The translations under genes and the position numbers were made by a program. The notes under the pieces were generated by a model. That model was given only the letters and a program-made list of their open reading frames with translations, did no database searches and had not been told where the DNA came from. From positions 2,827,575 through 2,891,574 of the forward strand of contig NZ_AP023420.1 in assembly GCF_018408705.1 (NCBI RefSeq): a DNA stretch of 64,000 nucleotides, given 5' to 3'. The first letter of the stretch is position 1; every line of letters begins with the position of its first letter. The DNA comes from Pusillibacter faecalis (GTDB lineage Bacteria > Bacillota > Clostridia > Oscillospirales > Oscillospiraceae). Positions 21,429-29,249 of this stretch are shown here, piece by piece.

Positions 21429-21605
21429 AATATCTTTCACCTCCACAACTTCAAATTTATTTAATTGGCATTATAACACATATACGCTATTTTTCTTTTA
21501 ATCATTATAGAATATAAAACTGTTTTGTGCAAGGCACACTGGCGAAATCGCCGGAGTTACAACCCGTCAGCCATCATCTTGAACAGGGAGTGTGAGCCTA
21601 TGACC

Positions 21606-21634
21606 TTGACTTTCCCGGCTGCTTATGGTAAAAT
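21606..21634 (+). promoter_or_regulatory. Promoter of the SCIFF operon
   Basis: TTGACT (21606-21611), 17-base spacer, TAAAAT (21629-21634), 64 bases before the precursor start. Confidence 0.65.
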
Positions 21635-21698
21635 TCCTCTGATAAGCCAGCCGTCCCCTGCGGAACGGCCCGATCATGAAAAGAATGGAGAGAGCGTC

Positions 21699-21845
21699 AT
21701 GGAAAGAATCAAGACTCTGGAGACCCGGAACCTGTGCGAGAGCGCCAAGAACGGCGGCTGCGGCGAGTGCCAGACCTCCTGCCAGTCCGCATGCAAAACC
21801 AGCTGCGGCGTGGCCAACCAGAAGTGTGAGAACACCGGGAAATAA
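21699..21845 (+). CDS. scfA: SCIFF ranthipeptide precursor
   Basis: A 48-residue six-cysteines-in-forty-five (SCIFF) peptide, the most conserved ribosomal natural product precursor of Clostridia. The leader MERIKTLETRNL is typical, and the core CGECQTSCQSACKTSC then VANQKC is nearly invariant. Cysteines fall at 13, 21, 24, 28, 32, 36 and 43, one more (Cys13) than the family name implies. Residue 37, after the CKTSC stretch, is glycine; in the characterised peptides I recall, threonine is the thioether acceptor there. The maturase gene follows after an attenuating hairpin. Confidence 0.95.
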   Translation: MERIKTLETRNLCESAKNGGCGECQTSCQSACKTSCGVANQKCENTGK

Positions 21846-21876
21846 AAAAGCCGCCGCCGGAAGGCGGCGCTTTTTC
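21846..21876 (+). terminator. Intra-operon attenuating terminator between precursor and maturase
   Basis: A GC-rich hairpin of GCCGCC/GGCGGC type is flanked by AAAAAAG and CTTTTT. It begins one base after the precursor stop codon. Read-through would allow lower maturase expression than peptide expression. Confidence 0.75.
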
Positions 21877-21894
21877 TGTCAGAGAGGACCTGCT

Positions 21895-23277
21895 ATGGTA
21901 CATCAATATCAACTGAATGGATACAACATCGTCTTGGACACTTGTTCTGGCGGCATCCACGTGGTGGACGAGGTGGCCTATGACGTGATCGCAATGTTTG
22001 AGACCCACACGCCGGAGGAGATCGTCTCTACCTTGTTGGAAAAGTACGACAGCCGCCCTGACGTGACGGAGGAGGATGTGCGGACGTGCATTGCCGACGT
22101 ACAGAGCCTGAAGGATAGTGGGAAGCTGTTCACCCCGGATACCTTTGCGGAGATGGCGGGCACATTCAAGGAGCGATCCGGTGACGTGGTGAAGGCGCTG
22201 TGCCTACACGTGGCCCATACCTGCAACCTCAACTGCGGGTACTGCTTTGCCAGCCAGGGCAAGTATCACGGTGATCGGGCGCTGATGAGCTTCGAGGTGG
22301 GCAGGCGGGCTCTGGACTTTCTCATGGATCACTCCGGCAGCCGGCGGAACCTGGAGGTGGATTTCTTTGGCGGCGAGCCGCTGATGAACTGGGACGTGGT
22401 CAAGCGTCTGGTGGCTTATGCCAGAAGCGTGGAGAAAGAACGAGGGAAGAACTTCCGCTTCACTCTCACCACGAACGGTATGCTGATTGACGACGACGTG
22501 ATCGACTTTGCCAACCGGGAGATGAGCAATGTGGTGCTGTCCCTGGATGGCAGGAAGGAGATCAACGACCGGACTCGGGTGGATTATGCGGGAAACGGCA
22601 GCTATGACCGGATTGTACCCAAGTTCCAGAAGCTGGTGGCGGCCCGTGGCGGGAAAAATTATTACATGAGGGGAACCTTTACCCACGCCAACCCGGACTT
22701 CACGAAGGACCTCTTCCATATGGCCGATGATCTGGGCTTCACGGAGCTGAGCATGGAGCCGGTGGTTTGCGCCCCGGGGGACCCGGCGGAGCTGACAGCG
22801 GAGGACTTGGATACCGTTAAGGAGCAGTACGAGCTGCTGGCGAAGGACATGCTGCGCCGGGAGCGGGAGGGACGGCCCATCACGTTCTATCACTATATGC
22901 TGGACCTGACCAGTGGGCCCTGTGTTTACAAGCGGATCTCCGGCTGCGGCTCTGGTACGGAATACATGGCTGTGACGCCCTGGGGAGACCTGTACCCCTG
23001 CCACCAGTTCGTGGGGGAGGAGGCATACAAGCTGGGAGACGTGTGGAACGGCGTGACGAACACAGCTCTGCGAGAGGAGTTCCGCGCCTGCAACGCCTAC
23101 GCCCGCCCTGACTGTGCCGACTGCTGGGCGAAGCTCTACTGCTCCGGCGGCTGTGCCGCCAACGCCTATCATGCCACCGGCTCCATCCGGGGTGTGTACG
23201 AAGCCGGCTGCGAGCTCTTCCGCAAGCGGATTGAGTGCGCCATCATGATGAAAGCAGCGAAAGAGACTGCTCTATGA
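21895..23277 (+). CDS. scfB: Radical SAM SCIFF thioether maturase
   Basis: A 460-residue radical SAM/SPASM enzyme that installs sulfur-to-alpha- or beta-carbon cross-links in the SCIFF peptide. An N-terminal peptide-recognition region (residues 1-95, beginning MVHQYQLNGYNIVLD) precedes the cluster motif CNLNCGYC at about residue 109. The C-terminal SPASM region is rich in cysteines (CGSGTEYMAVTPWGDLYPC, then CADCWAKLYCSGGC) for auxiliary 4Fe-4S clusters. ATG 21895 matches the conserved start of the family. Its stop overlaps the start of the next gene as ATGA. Confidence 0.95.
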   Translation: MVHQYQLNGYNIVLDTCSGGIHVVDEVAYDVIAMFETHTPEEIVSTLLEKYDSRPDVTEEDVRTCIADVQSLKDSGKLFTPDTFAEMAGTFKERSGDVVKALCLHVAHTCNLNCGYCFASQGKYHGDRALMSFEVGRRALDFLMDHSGSRRNLEVDFFGGEPLMNWDVVKRLVAYARSVEKERGKNFRFTLTTNGMLIDDDVIDFANREMSNVVLSLDGRKEINDRTRVDYAGNGSYDRIVPKFQKLVAARGGKNYYMRGTFTHANPDFTKDLFHMADDLGFTELSMEPVVCAPGDPAELTAEDLDTVKEQYELLAKDMLRREREGRPITFYHYMLDLTSGPCVYKRISGCGSGTEYMAVTPWGDLYPCHQFVGEEAYKLGDVWNGVTNTALREEFRACNAYARPDCADCWAKLYCSGGCAANAYHATGSIRGVYEAGCELFRKRIECAIMMKAAKETAL

Positions 23278-24611
23278 ACACGCCCATCGCGGACTTTGTC
23301 CGGCGGTACGCCGCCTCTGATGCCGTTCGTTTTCACATGCCAGGTCATAAGGGACGGCCCTTCCTGGGCTGTGAGCCTTGGGATATCACGGAGATCGCCG
23401 GGGCCGACGCATTGTATGAGGCGGAGGGCATCATCGCTGAGAGTGAGAAAAACGCCGGGGCTCTCTTCGGCTCCCGCCGCACCTGCTATGCAACCGAAGG
23501 CGCCAGCCAGTGTATCCGGGCCATGCTGTATCTGGCAGTGACGGCCGGAAAGTCTCGGACCGTGGTGGCTGCCCGAAATATCCACCGCGCTTTTATATCC
23601 GCCGCCGCATTGCTGGACTTGGAGGTGGTGTGGCTCTGGCCGGAGGAGAGCCGTTCTCTTTGCGGCTGTCCCATCTCAGAGAAAAATCTGGAGCAAACGC
23701 TCTCTGCTCTCCCGGAGCCGCCTGCCGCCGTATATCTCACCAGCCCGGATTACCTGGGGGGCATGGCGGATATCTCTGCGCTGGCGCCCATCTGCCACCG
23801 GCATGGGGTGCCGCTGCTGGTGGATAACGCCCACGGGGCCTATTTGCGTTTCCTGCATCCCTCCTGCCATCCGCTGGACCTGGGAGCGGACCTGTGCTGC
23901 GACTCTGCCCACAAGACGCTGCCATCCCTCACCGGTGGGGCGTATCTTCACGTGTCCAAAACAGCGCCGGAGGCTTTGGCGGGGAGGATGAAGGAGGCAA
24001 TGGCTCTCTTTGGTTCCACCAGCCCCTCCTACCTGATTCTGGAATCTTTGGACCTTTGTAATCGCTATTTGGCGGAGGATTATCCCGCCCGTCTGGCGGA
24101 GACGGTGGAGCGCCTTGCGGCGCTGCGGACAAAGCTGGCGGAGGCCGGCTGGCGGACGGAACTTAGCGATCCGCTGCGGCTGACGGTTTCCGCGCCGCAG
24201 GGTATCGCCGGCTGGGACCTGGCGGCGCGCCTGCGGCGCTCCGGCGTGGAGTGCGAGTATGCGGACCCGGATTTCCTGGTGCTGATGGCCACGCCGGAAA
24301 ACGCACCGGAGGACGGGGCGCGGCTTTTGCAGGCGCTGGGGACCAGCTGGGCGCCTGCGGCGGACCACCCGCCGCTGCCCCTGGCGAGAGGGGAGAGGGT
24401 GTGCTCCATTCGGCAGGCCATGTTCTCTTCCAGAGAGATAGTCCCGGCGGCGGAGGCCCTGGGCCGGATCTGCGGTGCACCCATTGTCGGTTGTCCCCCG
24501 GCGGTTCCCGTGGCGGTGAGCGGGGAACGCATTACACCGGAGGCGCTGGCGCTGTTTATATACTACGGAATGAATACTGTGGAGGTTTTAGAGGAGAAAC
24601 CGCCTGTGTGA
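23274..24611 (+). CDS. Orn/Lys/Arg decarboxylase-like PLP enzyme
   Basis: A 445-residue fold-type I PLP enzyme resembling the short, wing-less Orn/Lys/Arg decarboxylases (YaaO/SpeA type). Family marks are FHMPGHKGRPFLG at the N-terminus, ATEGASQCIRAML in the cofactor phosphate region, DNAHGAYL (cofactor aspartate and histidine) near residue 180, and CDSAHKTLPSLTGGAYL with the Schiff-base lysine near residue 212. The start overlaps the maturase stop as ATGA, so translation is probably coupled. This links a polyamine or amino acid decarboxylase to the SCIFF operon; substrate unknown. Confidence 0.85.
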   Translation: MNTPIADFVRRYAASDAVRFHMPGHKGRPFLGCEPWDITEIAGADALYEAEGIIAESEKNAGALFGSRRTCYATEGASQCIRAMLYLAVTAGKSRTVVAARNIHRAFISAAALLDLEVVWLWPEESRSLCGCPISEKNLEQTLSALPEPPAAVYLTSPDYLGGMADISALAPICHRHGVPLLVDNAHGAYLRFLHPSCHPLDLGADLCCDSAHKTLPSLTGGAYLHVSKTAPEALAGRMKEAMALFGSTSPSYLILESLDLCNRYLAEDYPARLAETVERLAALRTKLAEAGWRTELSDPLRLTVSAPQGIAGWDLAARLRRSGVECEYADPDFLVLMATPENAPEDGARLLQALGTSWAPAADHPPLPLARGERVCSIRQAMFSSREIVPAAEALGRICGAPIVGCPPAVPVAVSGERITPEALALFIYYGMNTVEVLEEKPPV

Positions 24612-24640
24612 GCAGACACAGACGGTTTCTCTTGCGTTTT
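24594..24640 (+). terminator. Terminator of the SCIFF operon
   Basis: The 9-bp stem GAGAAACCG/CGGTTTCTC (24594-24602 with 24623-24631) and an inner CTGTGT/ACACAG stem enclose the stop codon. TTGCGTTTTC follows. Confidence 0.65.
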
Positions 24641-24660
24641 CAGGGAGAATCCGGTAGAAT
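24632..24660 (+). promoter_or_regulatory. Promoter of the 24,686 gene
   Basis: TTGCGT, 17-base spacer, TAGAAT, overlapping the tail of the preceding terminator. Confidence 0.5.
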
Positions 24661-24685
24661 CAGAGGATGAGAGGGGATGGTTTCT

Positions 24686-25264
24686 ATGAGAGCAAAGAGG
24701 TGTATGTGGTTGCTGGGAGGGCTGGTGGCCCTTTGTGTATGCGCCGCGTGGCTCTATCAGAGCGCCTACCCGATTGCACCGGACCGGAGCAACGCGGCAG
24801 AGTGTATTCAGGACTTCTATCTCCACGGCAGCACTGCGGAGCCGCCTGTGGTCAAGCTTTACGATGCCGTCACCTTAGGGGATAGAACTTACGTCCTTCT
24901 GGAGCTGGGAGAGAACCTGGATCTGGGCCGCGCCATTCTGGAGCGCAGCCTAACCGGGCGGTACCGGGTGGCGGGTCTCGGCTATGGCGGCGGGAGCTTC
25001 CGGGATGAGATCGTGGAAACAGACGGGAGGAAATACCTGCTGCTGGGAGGAAGAAACACCGGAGAGCAGATCACCTGCGCCACGTTCACCTTGGACGGGA
25101 CCGCCTATCAGACAGAGATCCCACGTCAGTCCCGTTTCCTGGTCTGCACGGAGGTGGACAGCCGGACAGAGGCCAGCCATCTGGATTTGGAAACCCTGAC
25201 TTGGTACAATGCTCAGGGAAAGGAAGTCGCTGTCGACTACATACGACCCATCAGCGGGAGGTAA
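24686..25264 (+). CDS. Hypothetical membrane-anchored extracytoplasmic protein
   Basis: A 192-residue protein I do not recognise. A positively charged start (MRAKR) is followed by one hydrophobic helix (residues about 7-24, WLLGGLVALCVCAAWLY), then a soluble region with regularly spaced strands. This indicates an N-terminally anchored protein outside the membrane. A cysteine in the helix could be read as a weak lipobox, but the flanking residues do not fit well. ATG 24686 is chosen because GAGGGG is 9 bases upstream; ATG 24677 would abut that site. Confidence 0.7.
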   Translation: MRAKRCMWLLGGLVALCVCAAWLYQSAYPIAPDRSNAAECIQDFYLHGSTAEPPVVKLYDAVTLGDRTYVLLELGENLDLGRAILERSLTGRYRVAGLGYGGGSFRDEIVETDGRKYLLLGGRNTGEQITCATFTLDGTAYQTEIPRQSRFLVCTEVDSRTEASHLDLETLTWYNAQGKEVAVDYIRPISGR

Positions 25265-25284
25265 GAGATTATTCAGAAGAAACT

Positions 25285-25313
25285 AGCGGGAGCATCCAAT
25301 GGATGCTCCCGCT
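25285..25313 (-). terminator. Terminator of the rbsK-SGNH operon
   Basis: A perfect 13-bp stem (25285-25297 with 25301-25313) has a short loop. On the minus strand TAGTTTCTTC follows. It also ends the plus-strand gene convergently. Confidence 0.7.
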
Positions 25314-25316
25314 TAG

Positions 25317-25895
25317 TCATGGCATTGTGTGAGAAGAAATGGACTCCAGCGTATCCTGCATCCGCAGGGCGAAGACGCGGTGCCCCTCCTCAGAGTAGTG
25401 GACACCGTCAAAGGCCATTTCAATGTCCCAGGCGCCGGGATTCGCGTAATGAATGCCCAGCCGCCGGGCCAGCGCCTTGTAGTAATCCGCCAGCTTGGCG
25501 GACTCCGTTACCAGCCGTTCCTCCGTCACCCAGGTGCCGGAGACCATGGGAACCGGTGTCAGCAGAAGGAGCGGATAGGCGGTGAGGCGGCCTAAAAACG
25601 CCTCCATCCGCGCAGCGACCTCCTGAGCCGAGAGACCCTGCATCATGTCGTTGCTGCCCAGGAACACCACTGCCTGGTCAAAGGGGCTGGCGGCGGCAAA
25701 GAGCGCCTCCGCATCCCGGAGTTCACCGGGAAGGTGGGGAATCTCCCGGCCGTTCAGACCGGCATTGAGCACCTCCCAGCCGGTGGCGCGAGCCAGCCGA
25801 TCTGTCCAGCGAACATCCGGCGGATAGGGCTTTCCCAGAGGGGAGCGGGGGTCATGGCCGTAGGTATCAGAGTCGCCATAACATAAAATCCGCAT
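25317..25895 (-). CDS. SGNH/GDSL family hydrolase
   Basis: A 192-residue esterase-type protein. Block I reads LCYGDSDTYG with the nucleophile serine, block III FLGSNDMM with the oxyanion asparagine, and block V DGVHYSEEGH with the catalytic aspartate and histidine. No signal peptide is present, so it acts in the cytoplasm, perhaps on acetyl or acyl esters. AGGAGGT precedes the ATG. It lies 22 bases after the ribokinase gene and is probably cotranscribed, suggesting a role in handling a sugar or nucleoside derivative. Confidence 0.85.
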   Translation of the reverse strand: MRILCYGDSDTYGHDPRSPLGKPYPPDVRWTDRLARATGWEVLNAGLNGREIPHLPGELRDAEALFAAASPFDQAVVFLGSNDMMQGLSAQEVAARMEAFLGRLTAYPLLLLTPVPMVSGTWVTEERLVTESAKLADYYKALARRLGIHYANPGAWDIEMAFDGVHYSEEGHRVFALRMQDTLESISSHTMP

Positions 25896-25917
25896 GCGGG
25901 TTTACCTCCTATCCAAG

Positions 25918-26913
25918 TCAAGCTTTCAGTACATCTAAACGGGCGGGAGCCTGACAGCCCCGTTCCCGCATTAGGGTCAGAACCTCTTCCAGTGTGGGCA
26001 AGGAGGGCATGGCGCCCATCCGAGAGACAGTCAAAGCTGCGGTATAGGCGGCAAACTCCAGTGCCTGTGCATGGGACAGCCCCAAAGTCACCCCCACAGC
26101 CAGAGCACCTACGAAGGAGTCGCCGGCAGCAGTGGGGTCCGCCACATGCCTCATGGACACACAGGGGATATAGGTCAGGCCGTCCGCCTTAACCACAACG
26201 GCACCATGTCCGCCCAAGGTGATGACAATGTGCTCCACACCTTTGTCCCACAGCTTTGCGGCGATGTTTCTCAGATCACTTTTCAGAGGGCCCTCTGCGT
26301 CCGTTCGAAGCGGTAAGTGGGTCTCCATCGAGGCCTCCTGCTCATTGGGGATCAGCCAGCTCACCAAGCTCAACAGCTCGTCGTCCAGCTCCGTGGCGGG
26401 GGCGGGGTTCAGCATCACCGGCACACCGGCCTCCTTGGCCCATCGAGCCACCGTCCGGTTCACCTCAATGGGGATTTCCAGCTGTAGCAAAACCAAATCA
26501 TAGCTGCCAATCTCCTCCCGCAACCAAGAGATTTCTTCCAGCTTCAAGGTTTGATTGGCACCTGGAATCACAACAATGCGGTTTTGTGCGGTGTGCTCCA
26601 TGACCTCCAGCGTTACATGTCCTACGCCGGAGCTCACGCCCTTGTGTACCGCCACATGGTCCAGATGGATGCCGGCTGCCCGCAGCGGCTCCAATAGTTT
26701 TTCTCCAAAGAGATCGTCTCCTACACAGCCCATCATGGTGACTTCAGCACCCAGACGGGCACATTGAAGTGCCTGATTGGCCCCCTTTCCCCCGGGAGCC
26801 ATATGGAATTCTCTGCCATAAACGGTTTGACCAGCGGGGGGAATTCGCTCGGTGGTGGCAATGACGTCCATCACGAAACTGCCCACGGCCAAGATACGTG
26901 GTTTTCTCTGCAT
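25918..26913 (-). CDS. rbsK: Ribokinase
   Basis: A 331-residue PfkB-family sugar kinase that phosphorylates ribose (or a close analogue) at O5. The substrate motif GGKGANQALQCARLG lies near residue 41, and the second PfkB signature DPTAAGDSFVGALAVG near residue 267 carries the catalytic aspartate. Residues LNPAPA and IPNEQEA match ribokinase more than fructokinase. It heads a two-gene unit with the SGNH hydrolase. A -10/-35 pair and an overlapping inverted repeat lie directly upstream. No ribose transporter is adjacent. Confidence 0.9.
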   Translation of the reverse strand: MQRKPRILAVGSFVMDVIATTERIPPAGQTVYGREFHMAPGGKGANQALQCARLGAEVTMMGCVGDDLFGEKLLEPLRAAGIHLDHVAVHKGVSSGVGHVTLEVMEHTAQNRIVVIPGANQTLKLEEISWLREEIGSYDLVLLQLEIPIEVNRTVARWAKEAGVPVMLNPAPATELDDELLSLVSWLIPNEQEASMETHLPLRTDAEGPLKSDLRNIAAKLWDKGVEHIVITLGGHGAVVVKADGLTYIPCVSMRHVADPTAAGDSFVGALAVGVTLGLSHAQALEFAAYTAALTVSRMGAMPSLPTLEEVLTLMRERGCQAPARLDVLKA

Positions 26914-26940
26914 GTGTTGTCTACTCCTGCTTCTTGCTTC

Positions 26941-26980
26941 GTCGTATGGTCTATTATACGACTTTCAAAAAAAAATGCAA
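26941..26980 (-). promoter_or_regulatory. rbsK promoter with candidate operator
   Basis: On the minus strand, TTGCAT (26975-26980), 16 bases, TATAAT (26953-26958). The inverted repeat GTCGTAT/ATACGAC (26941-26947 and 26956-26962) overlaps the -10 and would place a repressor on the polymerase site. Confidence 0.6.
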
Positions 26981-27079
26981 GAGCTTTCAAAAAAATAGAA
27001 AAAAACGATTATATTTAGTTAAAAAGTGAGATATAAGATTGAGGAGATCAACCTATCTTCCATCCGCTACAGCTGGTAT

Positions 27080-28282
27080 TCAGGAAATCGGCACATAGCC
27101 TGTCCGTTCTACCAGCTCCTGGCCCTCCTGGGAGAGAATCCACTGCAAAAGGGCGGTTGCGGCTTCGCTTCGCTCCTCAAGAGGTGGTTCCCCCACGCGG
27201 GAGGCGGTGACAGCATAGAACGCAGAGGTGATGGGATAGCTCTCGTTCCGGATGCTCTCCCGGGTGGGCTCCACACCGTTCAGAGCCAGCAGCCGGATAT
27301 CCCCATTTTGCACCATTTCTGTTGCGTAGAACCGGAAGGAGAAGCCGATGGCGTTTTGATAATTTCGATAGCTGGCCACTTCTCGGATAATGCCGCCCAT
27401 CCCGGCGATGCGTTCCTCTTCCTCCGGTTCCAGCAAGGGCAAGCCCTCCATCAGCCGCAGCAGGGCGGACTGGCTGCCGCTGTTCTCCGCCCGCTGAAAG
27501 GGGCGGATGCTTTGCCGGTTGCCGCCCACCTGGGACCAGTTGGTGATCTCCCCCGTGTAGATGCCCTGAATCTCCTCTACGGACAGATTTGTGACTGGGT
27601 TGCGGCTGTTGACGAAGAAGACAAAGGCCTCCTTGCCGATCGGGGTCAGGTGCAGTTCCACCCCTGCCTCCTCCGCCATGTCCAGCTGGTCCTGGGAGGG
27701 GGCGGCGGCAAAGATCATGTCCGTATTGCCCTGTACCAGCCGCTCATAGGCTTCGATGGTGCCAGTACAGGCTACCTGCCCGTTGCCGTCGGCGGTAGAA
27801 GTATAAAGGGGGTATTCTCCTTCCGGATAGACCGCCTGGACAAAAGCGGCGTACACTGGGTACAGGGCCGTAGCTCCGTCCAGACGCAGTGTCTGCCGGT
27901 GATCCAGTTCCAGAGAGGCCGGACCGTCCAAGGCGGCCAGCTGGTTATCCTCGCTGAAAGGCTCATACTGCCACAACAGGAGGTCTCGGTCATCCACCGT
28001 GGCCAAGCTCTCCCGATAGGCGCCTATTCCGATGGACACCACACAGCCCATGCAAACCAGAAGCGCGCACATACCCAGCCCCCGCTTCACTTTAGGAGAG
28101 AAATAACCACTGGCGGAGAGAATCCATGCCGCCATCACGGCAATCCCGGCTACGGGAATCACCCGGGTGACATAGAGGGGAAACATGCCCATGCTCCCAA
28201 AGAAGAACAAGATCAGCAGGGCTCCGCCGAAAAACAGTAGAATAGGAATTGCAATGCCGATCGCCCGCAACAATTTTTTCAT
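27080..28282 (-). CDS. Membrane-anchored PstS-like substrate-binding protein
   Basis: A 400-residue protein. The first about 95 residues form three hydrophobic helices (GIAIPILLFFGGALLILFFFG and two more). The remainder is a type 2 periplasmic-binding fold resembling phosphate-binding PstS, with RLDGATALYPVYAAFV, PIGKEAFVFFVNSRNPV, LSVEEIQGIYTGEITNW and NSGSQSALL. The multi-helix anchor replaces the usual lipoprotein signal. No permease or ATPase genes are adjacent, so it may sense rather than transport. Its start overlaps the upstream XRE gene stop as ATGA, indicating coupled translation. Confidence 0.82.
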   Translation of the reverse strand: MKKLLRAIGIAIPILLFFGGALLILFFFGSMGMFPLYVTRVIPVAGIAVMAAWILSASGYFSPKVKRGLGMCALLVCMGCVVSIGIGAYRESLATVDDRDLLLWQYEPFSEDNQLAALDGPASLELDHRQTLRLDGATALYPVYAAFVQAVYPEGEYPLYTSTADGNGQVACTGTIEAYERLVQGNTDMIFAAAPSQDQLDMAEEAGVELHLTPIGKEAFVFFVNSRNPVTNLSVEEIQGIYTGEITNWSQVGGNRQSIRPFQRAENSGSQSALLRLMEGLPLLEPEEEERIAGMGGIIREVASYRNYQNAIGFSFRFYATEMVQNGDIRLLALNGVEPTRESIRNESYPITSAFYAVTASRVGEPPLEERSEAATALLQWILSQEGQELVERTGYVPIS

Positions 28283-28734
28283 GACGTTCCCTCCAAGTCT
28301 CTCAACTGCTGCCGGATTTCCTCCAGGTCAAAGGAGGAGCACACCCGCCCGTCCTCTGGGTCCAGCGCCCGGTAGTGCTGGGAGAGCAGGTTCTGCTGGA
28401 TGGTATAGGGGCCGAGCGTCTCCACGAACCGCCACCACACCTTGCCGCCCATCGTCTTGGGATAGGAGGGCCGTAGGTTCTGAAAGGCCAGGGCCCGCAC
28501 CAGCTCCCCGGCCTCGCCCCCCAGCAGGCCGGAGAGCACCTGGCTGCCGGAGAAAATGGAGCACAGTGCCACGGCCCCGGTCCACCCCAGAGAGGAGCGT
28601 CCCTTCTCAATCTCCACCAGCGTCTTTTTGGAAATTCCCAGTACACGGGCCATCACATCCTGTGTAAAGCCGTACTCCGTTCGTACCAGTTTTACCTGCC
28701 GGTCCAGCTCCGCGACAAAAGTTTCCCGCGTCAT
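28279..28734 (-). CDS. XRE family regulator coupled to a PstS-like protein
   Basis: A 151-residue protein with a helix-turn-helix at about residues 14-60 (RTEYGFTQDVMARVLGISKKTLVEIEKGR) and a C-terminal region with no recognised domain. ATG 28734 is preferred, with AGGGATG about 10 bases upstream; GTG 28743 is an alternative. A perfect 14-bp palindrome covers its -10 box, so autoregulation is likely. The ATGA overlap with the binding-protein gene suggests the two proteins work together in sensing. Confidence 0.8.
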   Translation of the reverse strand: MTRETFVAELDRQVKLVRTEYGFTQDVMARVLGISKKTLVEIEKGRSSLGWTGAVALCSIFSGSQVLSGLLGGEAGELVRALAFQNLRPSYPKTMGGKVWWRFVETLGPYTIQQNLLSQHYRALDPEDGRVCSSFDLEEIRQQLRDLEGTS

Positions 28735-28759
28735 CGGTCTCACATCCCTGTCGTTGGTG

Positions 28760-28793
28760 GTGTAATTTTACACTTTATTTTCCAAAACGTCAA
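28760..28793 (-). promoter_or_regulatory. Promoter and palindromic operator of the XRE/PstS-like operon
   Basis: On the minus strand, TTGACG (28788-28793), 17 bases, TAAAAT (28765-28770). GTGTAATTTTACAC (28760-28773) is a perfect palindrome over the -10. Confidence 0.65.
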
Positions 28794-28863
28794 GTTTGAA
28801 TTTAAAACTTCCCTTATTTAGACAGACATCTTGACAAAGTTTTAGGGAAAATACCGCTTTCTC

Positions 28864-28921
28864 TTGACAATATCGCCTTACGATATTATGCTGAAAATAA
28901 AAGGATATCGCGTTTCGATAT
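28864..28921 (+). promoter_or_regulatory. padR promoter with two identical operator palindromes
   Basis: TTGACA (28864-28869), 17-base spacer, TATGCT (28887-28892). The spacer is itself a palindrome, ATATCG-CCTTA-CGATAT (28870-28886). The same half-sites recur as ATATCG-CGTTT-CGATAT at 28905-28921, 35 bases downstream and just before the ribosome site. This is the layout of an autorepressed PadR gene. Confidence 0.75.
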
Positions 28922-28934
28922 TGGGGGTGAGCGG

Positions 28935-29249
28935 ATGGCCAGGGAACCGCTGCGGGTGTTGACAGAGAGTATGTTTTATGTTCTGCTCTCGCTGCTGCGG
29001 CAGGAGCGGTGCGGCACGGAGATCGTAGAGTTCGTGGACAACACCACTGCCGGCCGGGTACCCCTGGGACCGGGGACGCTGTACACCATCCTGGGAAAGT
29101 TCGTGGAGGAGCGGCTCATTGAGGAGACGGCGGTGGAGGGCCGGAAGCGGACCTACCGCATCACGGAGCGGGGACGGGCCCTTTACCGGCAGGAGCTGAG
29201 CCGCCTGAAGCTGTGCGTCGAGGACGGAGAGCGGGAGGGATGGGGATGA
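28935..29249 (+). CDS. PadR family transcriptional regulator
   Basis: A 104-residue short PadR repressor, a winged helix with a C-terminal dimer helix. The signature LTESMFYVLLSLLRQERCGTEI and the wing LGPGTLYTILGKFVEERLIEE are clear. GGGGGTGAG precedes the ATG. Two identical palindromes in its promoter suggest it binds there and represses the operon. The next two genes encode DUF2812 membrane proteins, a pairing that recurs in Firmicutes. Its stop overlaps the next start (ATGA). Confidence 0.9.
   Translation: MAREPLRVLTESMFYVLLSLLRQERCGTEIVEFVDNTTAGRVPLGPGTLYTILGKFVEERLIEETAVEGRKRTYRITERGRALYRQELSRLKLCVEDGEREGWG

Noticed and set aside
27026..28240. 404-residue plus-strand open frame
   Set aside because: It lies opposite the PstS-like and XRE genes and has no family pattern; the minus-strand frames carry the motifs.
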